Assembly: GCF_946479715.1 (NCBI RefSeq)
Contig: NZ_CAMLHF010000027.1
Span: 1 to 37,809 of the forward strand
Length of the DNA: 37,809 nucleotides
From: an uncultured Pedobacter sp.
GTDB lineage: Bacteria; Bacteroidota; Bacteroidia; Sphingobacteriales; Sphingobacteriaceae
Direction: 5' to 3'
Shown: in pieces, positions 18,656-25,191 of the stretch
Numbering within the stretch: the stretch's first letter is position 1
Layout of the letters: each line of letters begins with the position of its first letter
Made by a program: the position numbers and the translations under genes
Notes under the pieces: generated by a model
Seen by the model: the letters and a program-made list of their open reading frames with translations, nothing else
What the model was told of the DNA's origin: nothing
The model's database searches: none

Positions 18656-18672
18656 TGTACTAGCATAGTACA
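18656..18672. repeat. Short perfect palindrome near the 3' end of the convergent gene
   Basis: TGTACTA at 18656-18662 and TAGTACA at 18666-18672 form a perfect 7-bp stem with a 3-nt loop. It is 18 bp beyond the stop of the minus-strand gene and about 110 bp past the PUL stop. It could be a weak terminator hairpin for either strand; on the plus strand the following bases are T-rich (ATTTAACTTGTTTAATTC). It is short enough to be fortuitous. Confidence 0.3.
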
Positions 18673-18690
18673 ATTTAACTTGTTTAATTC

Positions 18691-20229
18691 TTACTTTACA
18701 CTTCTTGCTTTTAACTGTGCTTTAAACAAAGAAGAAGGCTCTAAACCGGATTGGTTTAAACCTTCCCATTCTCCGCTTTCTTTACCTTCTAAACGACCTT
18801 TTAACTTTTTGCCTCGTAAACCTATTGCGTAGTTCTTTCCTGAAACCCATGGGTTTTGTACGGCTGCGCCTGATACCTGGCAGTTCCATAATACTTGAGT
18901 TACACCCGACCAACCATGTCCGCTGCCCCAATTGCCACGATCTTGTACGTTAATTTCTCCATCGGTATCTATATTGTCGTATAATGTTCCCGAAGCCCAC
19001 CTATGGTGAGGTCCAATATCAGCATGTGTTTTTCTGGATTTGCAGTTGTAAAAAACGTTAGGTCCGTTAACGCGAGCTCCCGTTACATAATCATGGCGCC
19101 CTTCAGTAGTTTCCAGATTCTGGAAAAGGTTTTGCTGACCTTCATTATTAAAAGAATACCTTCTGCCACCTGTAATGATGGATTTTGCATCAAAGCACTT
19201 AGAATTGGTTACAGTTATGTTTTTAGCGCCTGATCTAAGGCTTACACAAGAGTTGCCAAAATAATAAGAACTCACATTCCTTACCCATCCATTTTCAATA
19301 TGATCAAATTCAACTGCAACCCAGGCATGGTCTTCATCAGTATCACCCACAAATTCCGATTCAAAACGTATGTTTTCTATACCGTTTTCGGCTAATCTGC
19401 CTGCGTATTGATATTTGAATACTTCACCACCACCGTATTTTTTATCCATAGACATCACAATCGGGTTGTCCACAGAAATCTTATTTCCGTCAATGGCTGT
19501 TATTTGTCGCTCATAACTAAGGTTGTATTCTTGTGCTGTCCATTGTTTCGTGCCATCTCTGGCAATAATCTGATCCATCTTTAAATCATGAATCCATGCT
19601 TCGGTTCCAGGCCTGAAAACTATTATTCGATCGCCCTTTTTTAAGCCTTCTGATGATACTATATTGAAAGACTTTGCACCTGTAGGTACGTAATCGTCTG
19701 CAATTTTTATCCTGGTGTTTTTTACTTCTGTAACCTTTCCTTTTCCACCTACTTTAATTAAAGATCTTTGACCTTTTCCGGTTGCAATAAGCTTTGTGGC
19801 ATCTCCCTCTCCACGTAAAACGATGCCACTTGTTTGTATAGAAATGGTTCCGGCAATAGAGTAGGTGCCCTTTTTTAGTAAGATGGCGCCTCGGTATCCG
19901 TCTTTATCAGGAGCTAGAGCCGCGACTTCATCTATCACCTGTTGAATTATTTTGCCAGCATCACCTTGAACAGGATTAAGCGTTTTGACTATTCTTATAT
20001 TGGGTATTTCTATTAATCCATGATGATATCCAACATTACTGAAATCGGGGATGGTATTTCCTTTTTCATCAGGGATATAAGTAATGCTGCCATCCTTGTT
20101 TATGGTAAGGAATTTTGACTTCCAAAAAGCGTGGTCATTTTTAAAAGAAATAATAATGGGGTAGATAAACAGACAAGAGCTTATCAGAATAAGATAGAAT
20201 GCGTTTAGTATGTTTTTGTTGCTGCTCAT
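18691..20229 (-). CDS. Secreted right-handed beta-helix protein, candidate polysaccharide lyase or hydrolase of unassigned family
   Basis: A 512-residue protein with an N-terminal hydrophobic segment (residues about 9-27) acting as signal peptide or anchor. A pectate-lyase-superfamily opening follows (DAGKIIQQVIDEVAAL, GYRGAILLKKGTYSIAGTISIQTSGIVLRGEG), then beta-helix coils with repeated aromatic, Asn and Gly positions (WVAVEFDHIENGWVRNVSSYYFG, CVSLRSGAKNITVTNSKCFD). A conserved-looking polar cluster, TEGRHDYVTGARVNGPNVFYNC and IGPHHRWASGTLYDNI, could be an active site. I cannot place it in a named CAZy family. It is convergent with the PUL and presumably has its own promoter; it may supply another activity on the same glycan. 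Substrate and catalysis are unproven. Confidence 0.82.
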   Translation of the reverse strand: MSSNKNILNAFYLILISSCLFIYPIIISFKNDHAFWKSKFLTINKDGSITYIPDEKGNTIPDFSNVGYHHGLIEIPNIRIVKTLNPVQGDAGKIIQQVIDEVAALAPDKDGYRGAILLKKGTYSIAGTISIQTSGIVLRGEGDATKLIATGKGQRSLIKVGGKGKVTEVKNTRIKIADDYVPTGAKSFNIVSSEGLKKGDRIIVFRPGTEAWIHDLKMDQIIARDGTKQWTAQEYNLSYERQITAIDGNKISVDNPIVMSMDKKYGGGEVFKYQYAGRLAENGIENIRFESEFVGDTDEDHAWVAVEFDHIENGWVRNVSSYYFGNSCVSLRSGAKNITVTNSKCFDAKSIITGGRRYSFNNEGQQNLFQNLETTEGRHDYVTGARVNGPNVFYNCKSRKTHADIGPHHRWASGTLYDNIDTDGEINVQDRGNWGSGHGWSGVTQVLWNCQVSGAAVQNPWVSGKNYAIGLRGKKLKGRLEGKESGEWEGLNQSGLEPSSLFKAQLKARSVK

Positions 20230-20259
20230 TTTTTAATATTGCTGGTGCTTATTGTTAAT

Positions 20260-20308
20260 AGTACACATGCAATTGAGCAATAATTGAGGGTTTTTTACTC
20301 TGTGTACT
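20260..20308. repeat. Spaced 8-bp inverted repeat upstream of the beta-helix gene
   Basis: AGTACACA at 20260-20267 is mirrored by TGTGTACT at 20301-20308, 31-79 bp upstream of the start codon at 20229. The 33-bp spacer makes it either a leader hairpin or two half-sites for a regulator. No clear promoter elements could be fixed in this gap (20230-20343), so its role is uncertain. Confidence 0.3.
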
Positions 20309-20343
20309 TAGCACAATAATCAACCGAATTAGCATGTTGAAAC

Positions 20344-20379
20344 AAAAAAGGCTCTGAACCATCCGGTTCAAAGCCTTTT
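20344..20379 (-). terminator. Rho-independent terminator after the Tyr/Arg-rich protein gene
   Basis: On the minus strand the stem GGCTTTGAACC (from 20375) pairs with GGTTCAGAGCC (to 20350), with a GGAT loop and one mismatch, and is followed directly by six T residues. AAAA precedes the stem, so it could also work in the other direction. It lies 18 bp past the stop at 20397 and closes the DUF4382/Tyr-rich transcription unit, separating it from the beta-helix gene. Confidence 0.9.
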
Positions 20380-20396
20380 AACTAAAAAATGGAACT

Positions 20397-20918
20397 CTAA
20401 TGTTTTCCGTGTCCATGACCATTGCCATGACCGTTTCCGTGTCCTCTTCCACGATCACCTTTCCAGCCTCTGTCATTGCCTTTGTATTTTTTATACTTGT
20501 AAGAATCGTGTCTGTCATAACCTCTTTCTACATAACGTACCTGACGGCTGTAACGAACCGGTTGAGAATGATATGATCTGTATCTGGCATATCTTACCCT
20601 GTGGTCTCTATAATAGCGATATGGCTCAGGTGAGTTAATAACCACCTTATATCCATGGTATAAATCATAGTCTCTGTATCTTGGAGGTAAACCTGCAGAG
20701 AAAGTCCAGTTCCCATTGCTTAAGTAAATAAACTGTCTGGTAGGAACATAATAGTAACTTTCAATATCTGGCATATAATAATAATCGGCATGATCATAAC
20801 CAGATGGCCCCCAGGCAGGCTGAGAACCGATGTTTACGCTAAGGCTAACCTGAGCCTTTGATTTGTTAGGCAAAAACCCGATTGCCGCAAATAATGTTAA
20901 AAATAGTAACTTTTTCAT
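20397..20918 (-). CDS. Secreted Tyr/Arg-rich protein with Gly/His/Asn-rich tail, unknown function
   Basis: The preferred start is ATG at 20918 (MKKLLFLTLFAAIGF), giving 173 residues; a TTG two codons upstream is less likely. The signal peptide ends near SKAQ. The mature protein opens with NIGSQPAWGPSGYDHADYYYMPDIESYYYVP, then RQFIYLSNGNW and a Tyr/Arg-rich section (RYYRDHRVRYARYRSYHSQ). It ends in repeats of Gly-His-Gly-Asn that could bind metal or interact with the cell surface. I recognise this as a type of secreted protein common in Sphingobacteriaceae but know no function. It lies 42 bp after the DUF4382 gene on the same strand and is followed by a terminator, so the two likely form one transcript under the divergent promoter near 21790. 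Confidence 0.82.
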   Translation of the reverse strand: MKKLLFLTLFAAIGFLPNKSKAQVSLSVNIGSQPAWGPSGYDHADYYYMPDIESYYYVPTRQFIYLSNGNWTFSAGLPPRYRDYDLYHGYKVVINSPEPYRYYRDHRVRYARYRSYHSQPVRYSRQVRYVERGYDRHDSYKYKKYKGNDRGWKGDRGRGHGNGHGNGHGHGKH

Positions 20919-20960
20919 AACCAAATGTTTTAAGTGTGTGTTAAAAAATGGTAATAATAA

Positions 20961-21746
20961 TTATTGTAAAGTAACGGTACCTATACTGGTATTCTGACCA
21001 GCTGTGACAGCAACATTAGGAATAGTAGTTTCTGCAAAACCCTCAACAGGTAATATTTTTACAGTATAGTTTCCTGTGGCTAACCCTCCAACAGTAAACA
21101 TCCCTGTAGCATCTGTTACAGTTCCAACGGTATCAGTTCCGGCAATAACCAAAACTTCAGGGTGACTTGTTAATGGTAATACTACTCCAGAAATTAAACC
21201 AGATGTTGCAACGGTAACACCTCTGACAACAGGTTTAAGTATATATTTTCCATTTCCTGTTTCAACAATAGATTTAGCAGCATCAAAGTCAAGAAGCAGA
21301 GAATAAGTAACCCCTGGTACCAATTCAGGATTTTCTGTAAGTTTTACTTTCCATCCAGAGCTTTGTGCACTAGGCGTTTTTAAATCCTGTACCTGACCAT
21401 CAACGACAATGGTGTTATTATCATAAAGTACAAGTCTGATCTCAGTGATTTCACCTGATGGCATCTCGCCAGAGGCAACTAAAATATCTGGTTTACTGGT
21501 TCCAATGCGGAAATCAAGGATATTGAATATTCCATGATCTACATCAAAGGTGTAAGGTTTACCACCCGAAAGCAGAATTACCTGTTTTACATTTAAATTG
21601 ATAGCGTCAAAATCTCCCGGAGCATCAGTCATCCTGATCTCTACCTTAGTAGTGCCAGAAGCCTGACTGTCTTTTTTACAACCTATAAATGATGCTATTG
21701 CAATAACCAATACCATCAGGGTTGTGTAAATTGTTTTGTTTTTCAT
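20961..21746 (-). CDS. DUF4382 lipoprotein with C-terminal carboxypeptidase-regulatory-like beta domain
   Basis: A 261-residue lipoprotein with lipid-modified Cys at residue 23 (FIGC). Residues about 33-175 match the DUF4382 layout: VEIRMTDAPGDFDAINLNVKQVIL, then IFNILDFR, then LPSGEI-type (EMPSGEITEIRLVL), then LKLTEN-type and LLLDFDAAKSI, ending ILKPVVR. Residues about 180-261 form an Ig-like carboxypeptidase-regulatory domain (ATGMFTVGGLATGNYTVKILPV). The function of DUF4382 is unknown; its location is the cell envelope. It starts about 30 bp downstream of a candidate promoter with TTTCAT direct repeats and diverges from a locus that ends in a two-component system, so regulation by that system is inferred. 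Confidence 0.88.
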   Translation of the reverse strand: MKNKTIYTTLMVLVIAIASFIGCKKDSQASGTTKVEIRMTDAPGDFDAINLNVKQVILLSGGKPYTFDVDHGIFNILDFRIGTSKPDILVASGEMPSGEITEIRLVLYDNNTIVVDGQVQDLKTPSAQSSGWKVKLTENPELVPGVTYSLLLDFDAAKSIVETGNGKYILKPVVRGVTVATSGLISGVVLPLTSHPEVLVIAGTDTVGTVTDATGMFTVGGLATGNYTVKILPVEGFAETTIPNVAVTAGQNTSIGTVTLQ

Positions 21747-21780
21747 AGTAGTAGAGTTTTAAATTCTTCAATTAATAACT

Positions 21781-21815
21781 CAAAGCTCAATTCTGAACAT
21801 GAAAACAACATGAAA
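21781..21815 (-). promoter_or_regulatory. Candidate response-regulator operator and promoter for the DUF4382 unit
   Basis: Read on the minus strand, TTTCAT (21815-21810), GTTGT, TTTCAT (21804-21799) make a direct repeat with an 11-bp period, as expected for OmpR-family regulators. Fourteen bases later comes TTTG (21784-21781) inside GAGCTTTG, close to the Bacteroidota -7 motif TAnnTTTG. The transcript start would lie near 21775, leaving a leader of about 30 nt. There is no good -33 element, which suits an activated promoter. The mirror arrangement on the other strand has the same spacing. Confidence 0.6.
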
Positions 21816-21843
21816 TTCAAAAAATAATTTAATTCTTTTCAAA

Positions 21844-21878
21844 TTTCATCTGAATTTCATGTTAGCTAACAACCTTTG
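21844..21878 (+). promoter_or_regulatory. Mirror candidate response-regulator operator and promoter for the plus-strand unit
   Basis: TTTCAT (21844-21849), CTGAA, TTTCAT (21855-21860), then 14 bases, then TTTG (21875-21878) inside AACCTTTG. Repeat period and distance to the -7-like motif are identical to the minus-strand site. The two sites also form a perfect 13-bp inverted repeat (21807-21819 with 21851-21863). The transcript would carry a leader of about 115 nt before the ATG at 22001. A second possible promoter (TTTG 21935-21938, 23 bp, TATATTTA 21962-21969) lies closer to the gene. Confidence 0.6.
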
Positions 21879-22000
21879 TTATAGATATTGAGTGGCGCAG
21901 ATGAACATGAATATGTTTTAGGAGGGGTTGAAAGTTTGCCTCGAAAGAGGTAAACTTTCTTTATATTTACATGATGAGCATTTCAATATATTTACAAACA

Positions 22001-22276
22001 ATGGTCAGACGCTTATTAACTGTAACAGTAGCCATCTGTTTACTTGTCTCGCCCGCATTATCAAATACTTTGGGAACCTCATCTCTGAAATCTTATTATC
22101 AGAAAAAGAAAGGTAAATCTGAACAGGCAGATCGTTCCAAAGGAGACAGGCAAAGACAAGAGGTTAAGGAAGTGCCAAAATCAAGAAAACAACCAAAACC
22201 TGAGGTTGTTAAGCCCAAGGGGAGGCCAGATGTTAAACCCATCAAAGTAAACCGCCCCAAAATTAAAAAGCACTAG
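22001..22276 (+). CDS. Small secreted basic (Lys/Arg/Pro-rich) protein, unknown function
   Basis: ATG at 22001 gives 91 residues: MVRRLLTVTVAICLLVSPALS is a good signal peptide. An upstream in-frame ATG at 21971 would add ten residues (MMSISIYLQT) ahead of the positive start and is less likely; it also overlaps the proximal promoter candidate. The mature part is hydrophilic and strongly basic (QKKKGKSEQADRSKGDRQR, then KQPKPEVVKPKGRPDVKPIK), probably disordered, with no Cys and no known domain. It lies 5 bp before the beta-barrel gene, so the two are probably one unit with the two-component genes. It might contact acidic surface polymers or peptidoglycan; this is speculation. Confidence 0.65.
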   Translation: MVRRLLTVTVAICLLVSPALSNTLGTSSLKSYYQKKKGKSEQADRSKGDRQRQEVKEVPKSRKQPKPEVVKPKGRPDVKPIKVNRPKIKKH

Positions 22277-22281
22277 CCTGT

Positions 22282-23151
22282 ATGAGATTACTATCCCTTA
22301 GTATAATGATTTGCTTGCTAAGTATAAAAGTTAAGGCTCAAAAAGATACCGACTCTACCGAAACAAAGAAAACTACAGTGACTCTAGCCGCTTTATATAG
22401 CAATAATGTTAGTTATTATGGACAAACAACGGCCGAAAAGCTGCCTTATGTACTGGCAAATGCAACGGTAAGATTGCCTGTTGGACTATACTTTTCTGCG
22501 GGTACATATAAACTTTTAAATGTTGGATCAGGCGTTTCCGAAACAGATTTAGGAGTTGGTTATGATCATGATTTTAACGAAAGATTTACAGCCGGAATAG
22601 GTTATAGCCGATCATTCTACCCAAAAAGTTCTCCATTATTACAAGCATCTAATGAGAATAATCTGAATGTAACAGCGGATTATCATTGGCCATGGTTTAA
22701 GAGTTCTTTATCTGTTGATTATGCTTTTGGACAAGAAAGTGATGTGTTTGCAGGTTTAATAAATTCAAAACTAATAGAACTAGGTACGCTATTTAATAAG
22801 GAAGATCTCTTATCCATAGAACCTTCCATAGAAATAGTGGCGGGTACACAGCACTTTCTAAAAACGTATACAGAACAGAAGAACAAAAAGAACAAAGGTA
22901 ATGGCAACAGCAACGGTAATGGCAACAGCAACGGTAATGGGAACGGAAATGGCAATACTACAATAACCACTACTTTGCCGGCAACAAATTTTGAACTTTT
23001 GTCGTACAATTTTAAAATACCATTGAGTTATAGTAGAGCTAGTTACATGGCTGAGGTTAGCTATCAGTTTTCTATTTTAGGTGCAAATGCCATTACTGAA
23101 GCTAAAAGGCAACAATCTTTTATTAGTCTTGGTTTTTATTATCAATTTTAA
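22282..23151 (+). CDS. Outer-membrane beta-barrel-like protein with Gly-Asn repeat loop
   Basis: A 289-residue exported protein (signal peptide ending VKAQ near residue 19). Alternating hydrophobic strands (LYFSAGTYKLLNVG, TDLGVGYDHDF, FTAGIGYSRSF, LNVTADYHW, SSLSVDYAFG, YMAEVSYQFS) and a last strand ending in Phe (FISLGFYYQF) indicate a small outer-membrane barrel. Between strands, residues about 196-228 hold a charged KNKKNKG stretch and then repeated Gly-Asn/Ser-Asn residues (206-225), probably a long loop. The loop is encoded by an 18-bp tandem repeat. Function is not recognised. The gene sits 8 bp upstream of the response regulator gene, so it is probably either sensed or controlled by that system. 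Confidence 0.8.
   Translation: MRLLSLSIMICLLSIKVKAQKDTDSTETKKTTVTLAALYSNNVSYYGQTTAEKLPYVLANATVRLPVGLYFSAGTYKLLNVGSGVSETDLGVGYDHDFNERFTAGIGYSRSFYPKSSPLLQASNENNLNVTADYHWPWFKSSLSVDYAFGQESDVFAGLINSKLIELGTLFNKEDLLSIEPSIEIVAGTQHFLKTYTEQKNKKNKGNGNSNGNGNSNGNGNGNGNTTITTTLPATNFELLSYNFKIPLSYSRASYMAEVSYQFSILGANAITEAKRQQSFISLGFYYQF
22897..22956 (+). repeat. Tandem 18-bp repeat encoding Gly-Asn-Gly-Asn-Ser-Asn
   Basis: Two perfect tandem copies of an 18-bp unit (GGTAATGGCAACAGCAAC) lie at 22897-22914 and 22915-22932, followed by a degenerate third stretch to 22956. The repeat is in frame and changes only the length of a predicted loop in the beta-barrel protein. Copy number could vary by slippage or recombination without breaking the frame. 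Confidence 0.9.
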
Positions 23152-23159
23152 TTGCATAA

Positions 23160-23834
23160 ATGAAAGTACTCATAGTTGAAGATGAAAAAACACTTGCCTA
23201 CGAAATGGAAACCTTTTTAAAGAAGGCATTTTACTTGTGCGACCTGGCACATACCGTAGCACAAGGATTAGAAAAAATTGAAATAAACAGTTACGACTTT
23301 ATTCTGCTTGATCTTGGTTTGCCAGATGGCGATGGACTATCACTGCTGCCAAAAGCAAAAAAACACAATCCAGAAGCTGCATATATTATTTTAACTGCCC
23401 GGGGCAATTTGGAGGATAGGATAACAGGATTAGATCTTGGGGCTGATGATTACCTTGCCAAACCTTTTTCGTTGCTGGAACTCCAATCAAGAATGCAGGC
23501 AATTGCCCGTCGTAAGTTTAATGTTAAGGAAGAAGCAGTCCCGCTTGGAGAATTTAGCATTGATCTTCAAAAGCGCCTTGTTCAATACAAAGAAGAACAA
23601 ATTGAACTGTCGCGTAAGGAATACGATTTGTTAAGCTACCTGTTTCTGCACAAAAACCGTGTTTTAACAAGAATGCAGCTAAGTGAGCACATCTGGGGTA
23701 CTTTTGCTGACGATGACTATGACTCGAACTACATTGATGCACACATAAAAAACATCAGAAAAAAATTAAATTTATGGGGCCCTACTGAGTGGCTCGAGAC
23801 AGTGCGCGGTGTGGGCTATAGAATAAAGAAATAA
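23160..23834 (+). CDS. OmpR/PhoB-family response regulator
   Basis: A 224-residue two-domain regulator. The receiver domain has the acidic pocket Glu7-Asp8, the phosphoacceptor Asp51 (ILLDLGLPDGDG), Thr79 and Lys101 (LAKPFS). The C-terminal winged helix (about 128-224) has the standard motifs LSRKEYDLLSYLFLHKNRVLTRMQL, YIDAHIKNIRKKL and the wing ETVRGVGYRI. OmpR-family regulators bind direct repeats with about 11-bp spacing; exactly such repeats lie in the divergent intergenic region 1.3 kb upstream. The gene begins 8 bp after the beta-barrel gene and is followed 2 bp later by its kinase, forming a typical pair. Confidence 0.96.
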   Translation: MKVLIVEDEKTLAYEMETFLKKAFYLCDLAHTVAQGLEKIEINSYDFILLDLGLPDGDGLSLLPKAKKHNPEAAYIILTARGNLEDRITGLDLGADDYLAKPFSLLELQSRMQAIARRKFNVKEEAVPLGEFSIDLQKRLVQYKEEQIELSRKEYDLLSYLFLHKNRVLTRMQLSEHIWGTFADDDYDSNYIDAHIKNIRKKLNLWGPTEWLETVRGVGYRIKK

Positions 23835-23836
23835 AC

Positions 23837-25162
23837 GTGAAACTATCTGCAAAGCTCATTTACTTCATTACCGGATCTAAACTTGCAATAGTTCTGTTGT
23901 TTATACTTTCTATGCCTTTTTTGGTAGCAAGTATTGCTTCAGAATATACCAATTATTCATTAAGAGATCAGCAGAGGAAGGCGTTAGATAAAGTGCATAA
24001 AGCTGGTATAGACTATTACCTGCAGGGCGATGATAGCTATGGTAGTTATACCATGCTTAAAGAAGAATACGTTGCCATTGAGCCCGCTGCACCGGAGCTA
24101 CTTATTGACACCATAAAAACAGTAGAACGTATTGTGGAGGGGGATACATTGAGTTACCGCGTACTTAACCATACTTTTAAGGCCAAAGACAAAAACTACC
24201 TGCTGGAGATAGGAAAAACTGTAGGTAGTATCAATCAATATAACAAGCCTTTGCAGCGCATAGCCTTATATGTTCTGATGGGGCTAATCGCGTTAACTAT
24301 TGTAATAGACCTTATTTTTACCCGGGTATTGATAAGGCCGCTTGGCAAAATCATAGAAAGCAAACTGCTAAACCGAAAATTTCCTTTTAAAGATCAAAGT
24401 GAGCCTGTAAAAACCACCACCCAGGATTTTAAATATTTAGATGAGTCGCTCATAAGTTTGATGGATCAGATCAATGTTGACTTTGAAAAAGAGCGAGAGT
24501 TTACGGCGAATGCTTCGCATGAGCTAATGACACCGATAAGCATCCTCCAAAACAAGATGGAAAATCTGCTTGCTGATGACCAGATCACCGAAGATGTGGC
24601 AATGCGCATTGTGGGAATGATGAAAACGCTGGACCGGTTAAAGAAAATCTCTTCTTCATTGCTGTTCATTTCCAGAATTGAGAACGATCAGTTTGTAAAA
24701 TTGGCATCTGTAAAACTTGCTGATTTACTGGAAGACATAAAAGAAGAGATTAGTCACAGGTTAGAAGATAAAGACCTTACTTTTATCATTGATATTAAAG
24801 ATAAGGTTACCCTAAAAAATGTGAATCATGATCTTCTTTTTCAATTGTTTTACAACCTGATAAATAATGCAATTAAATACAATATTGAGGGGGGGAGCGT
24901 AACAGTTACTGATGCTGTTAACAAGCAGGGCGACTATCAGGTTTTCATTAAAGATACTGGTATTGGCATTGCCAGTGAAGATATCGACTTTATTTTCGAT
25001 CGGTTTAGAAAAGCCAATTTATCTGAAAACGTGGGTTATGGGCTTGGCCTTTCAATAGTTAAAAGTATTGCAGTATATCATAATATTGATATTCAGGTTA
25101 CATCCATAGTTAAGCAGGGTTCAACCTTTACAATTACTTTTCCAAGGGTAATGTTGGGATAG
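23837..25162 (+). CDS. Sensor histidine kinase, partner of the OmpR-type regulator
   Basis: A 441-residue membrane kinase starting at GTG, 2 bp after the regulator stop. TM1 is about residues 13-34 and TM2 about 144-165, enclosing a periplasmic sensor of about 110 residues with no recognised fold. The dimerisation domain carries the phospho-accepting His228 in NASHELMTPIS. The ATPase domain shows the N box (NLINNAIKYN), G1 (DTGIGIA), F box (FDRF) and G2 (GLGLS). A short linker without an obvious HAMP domain follows TM2. No receiver domain is fused, so it is a simple kinase. Its likely signal is an envelope state, given the neighbouring surface proteins. The ligand is unknown. Confidence 0.95.
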   Translation: MKLSAKLIYFITGSKLAIVLLFILSMPFLVASIASEYTNYSLRDQQRKALDKVHKAGIDYYLQGDDSYGSYTMLKEEYVAIEPAAPELLIDTIKTVERIVEGDTLSYRVLNHTFKAKDKNYLLEIGKTVGSINQYNKPLQRIALYVLMGLIALTIVIDLIFTRVLIRPLGKIIESKLLNRKFPFKDQSEPVKTTTQDFKYLDESLISLMDQINVDFEKEREFTANASHELMTPISILQNKMENLLADDQITEDVAMRIVGMMKTLDRLKKISSSLLFISRIENDQFVKLASVKLADLLEDIKEEISHRLEDKDLTFIIDIKDKVTLKNVNHDLLFQLFYNLINNAIKYNIEGGSVTVTDAVNKQGDYQVFIKDTGIGIASEDIDFIFDRFRKANLSENVGYGLGLSIVKSIAVYHNIDIQVTSIVKQGSTFTITFPRVMLG

Positions 25163-25191
25163 TTTTCATATATTCATGGTTTTTAAATGCC

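Noticed and set aside
21904..21911. Further AACATGAA half-site for the response regulator
   Set aside because: It has no partner at 11-bp spacing and lies downstream of the predicted transcript start, so it is probably chance.
21928..22116. Separate 62-residue gene overlapping the small basic protein
   Set aside because: It has no signal or domain, and starts within the promoter region; the other frame has a clear signal peptide.
22897..22956. Possible CRISPR-like array
   Set aside because: The units are contiguous, in frame and without spacers, so this is a coding tandem repeat.
22719..23009. Minus-strand reading frame opposite the Gly-Asn repeat
   Set aside because: It is a low-complexity Pro/Leu shadow of the repeat in the beta-barrel gene, with no own context.
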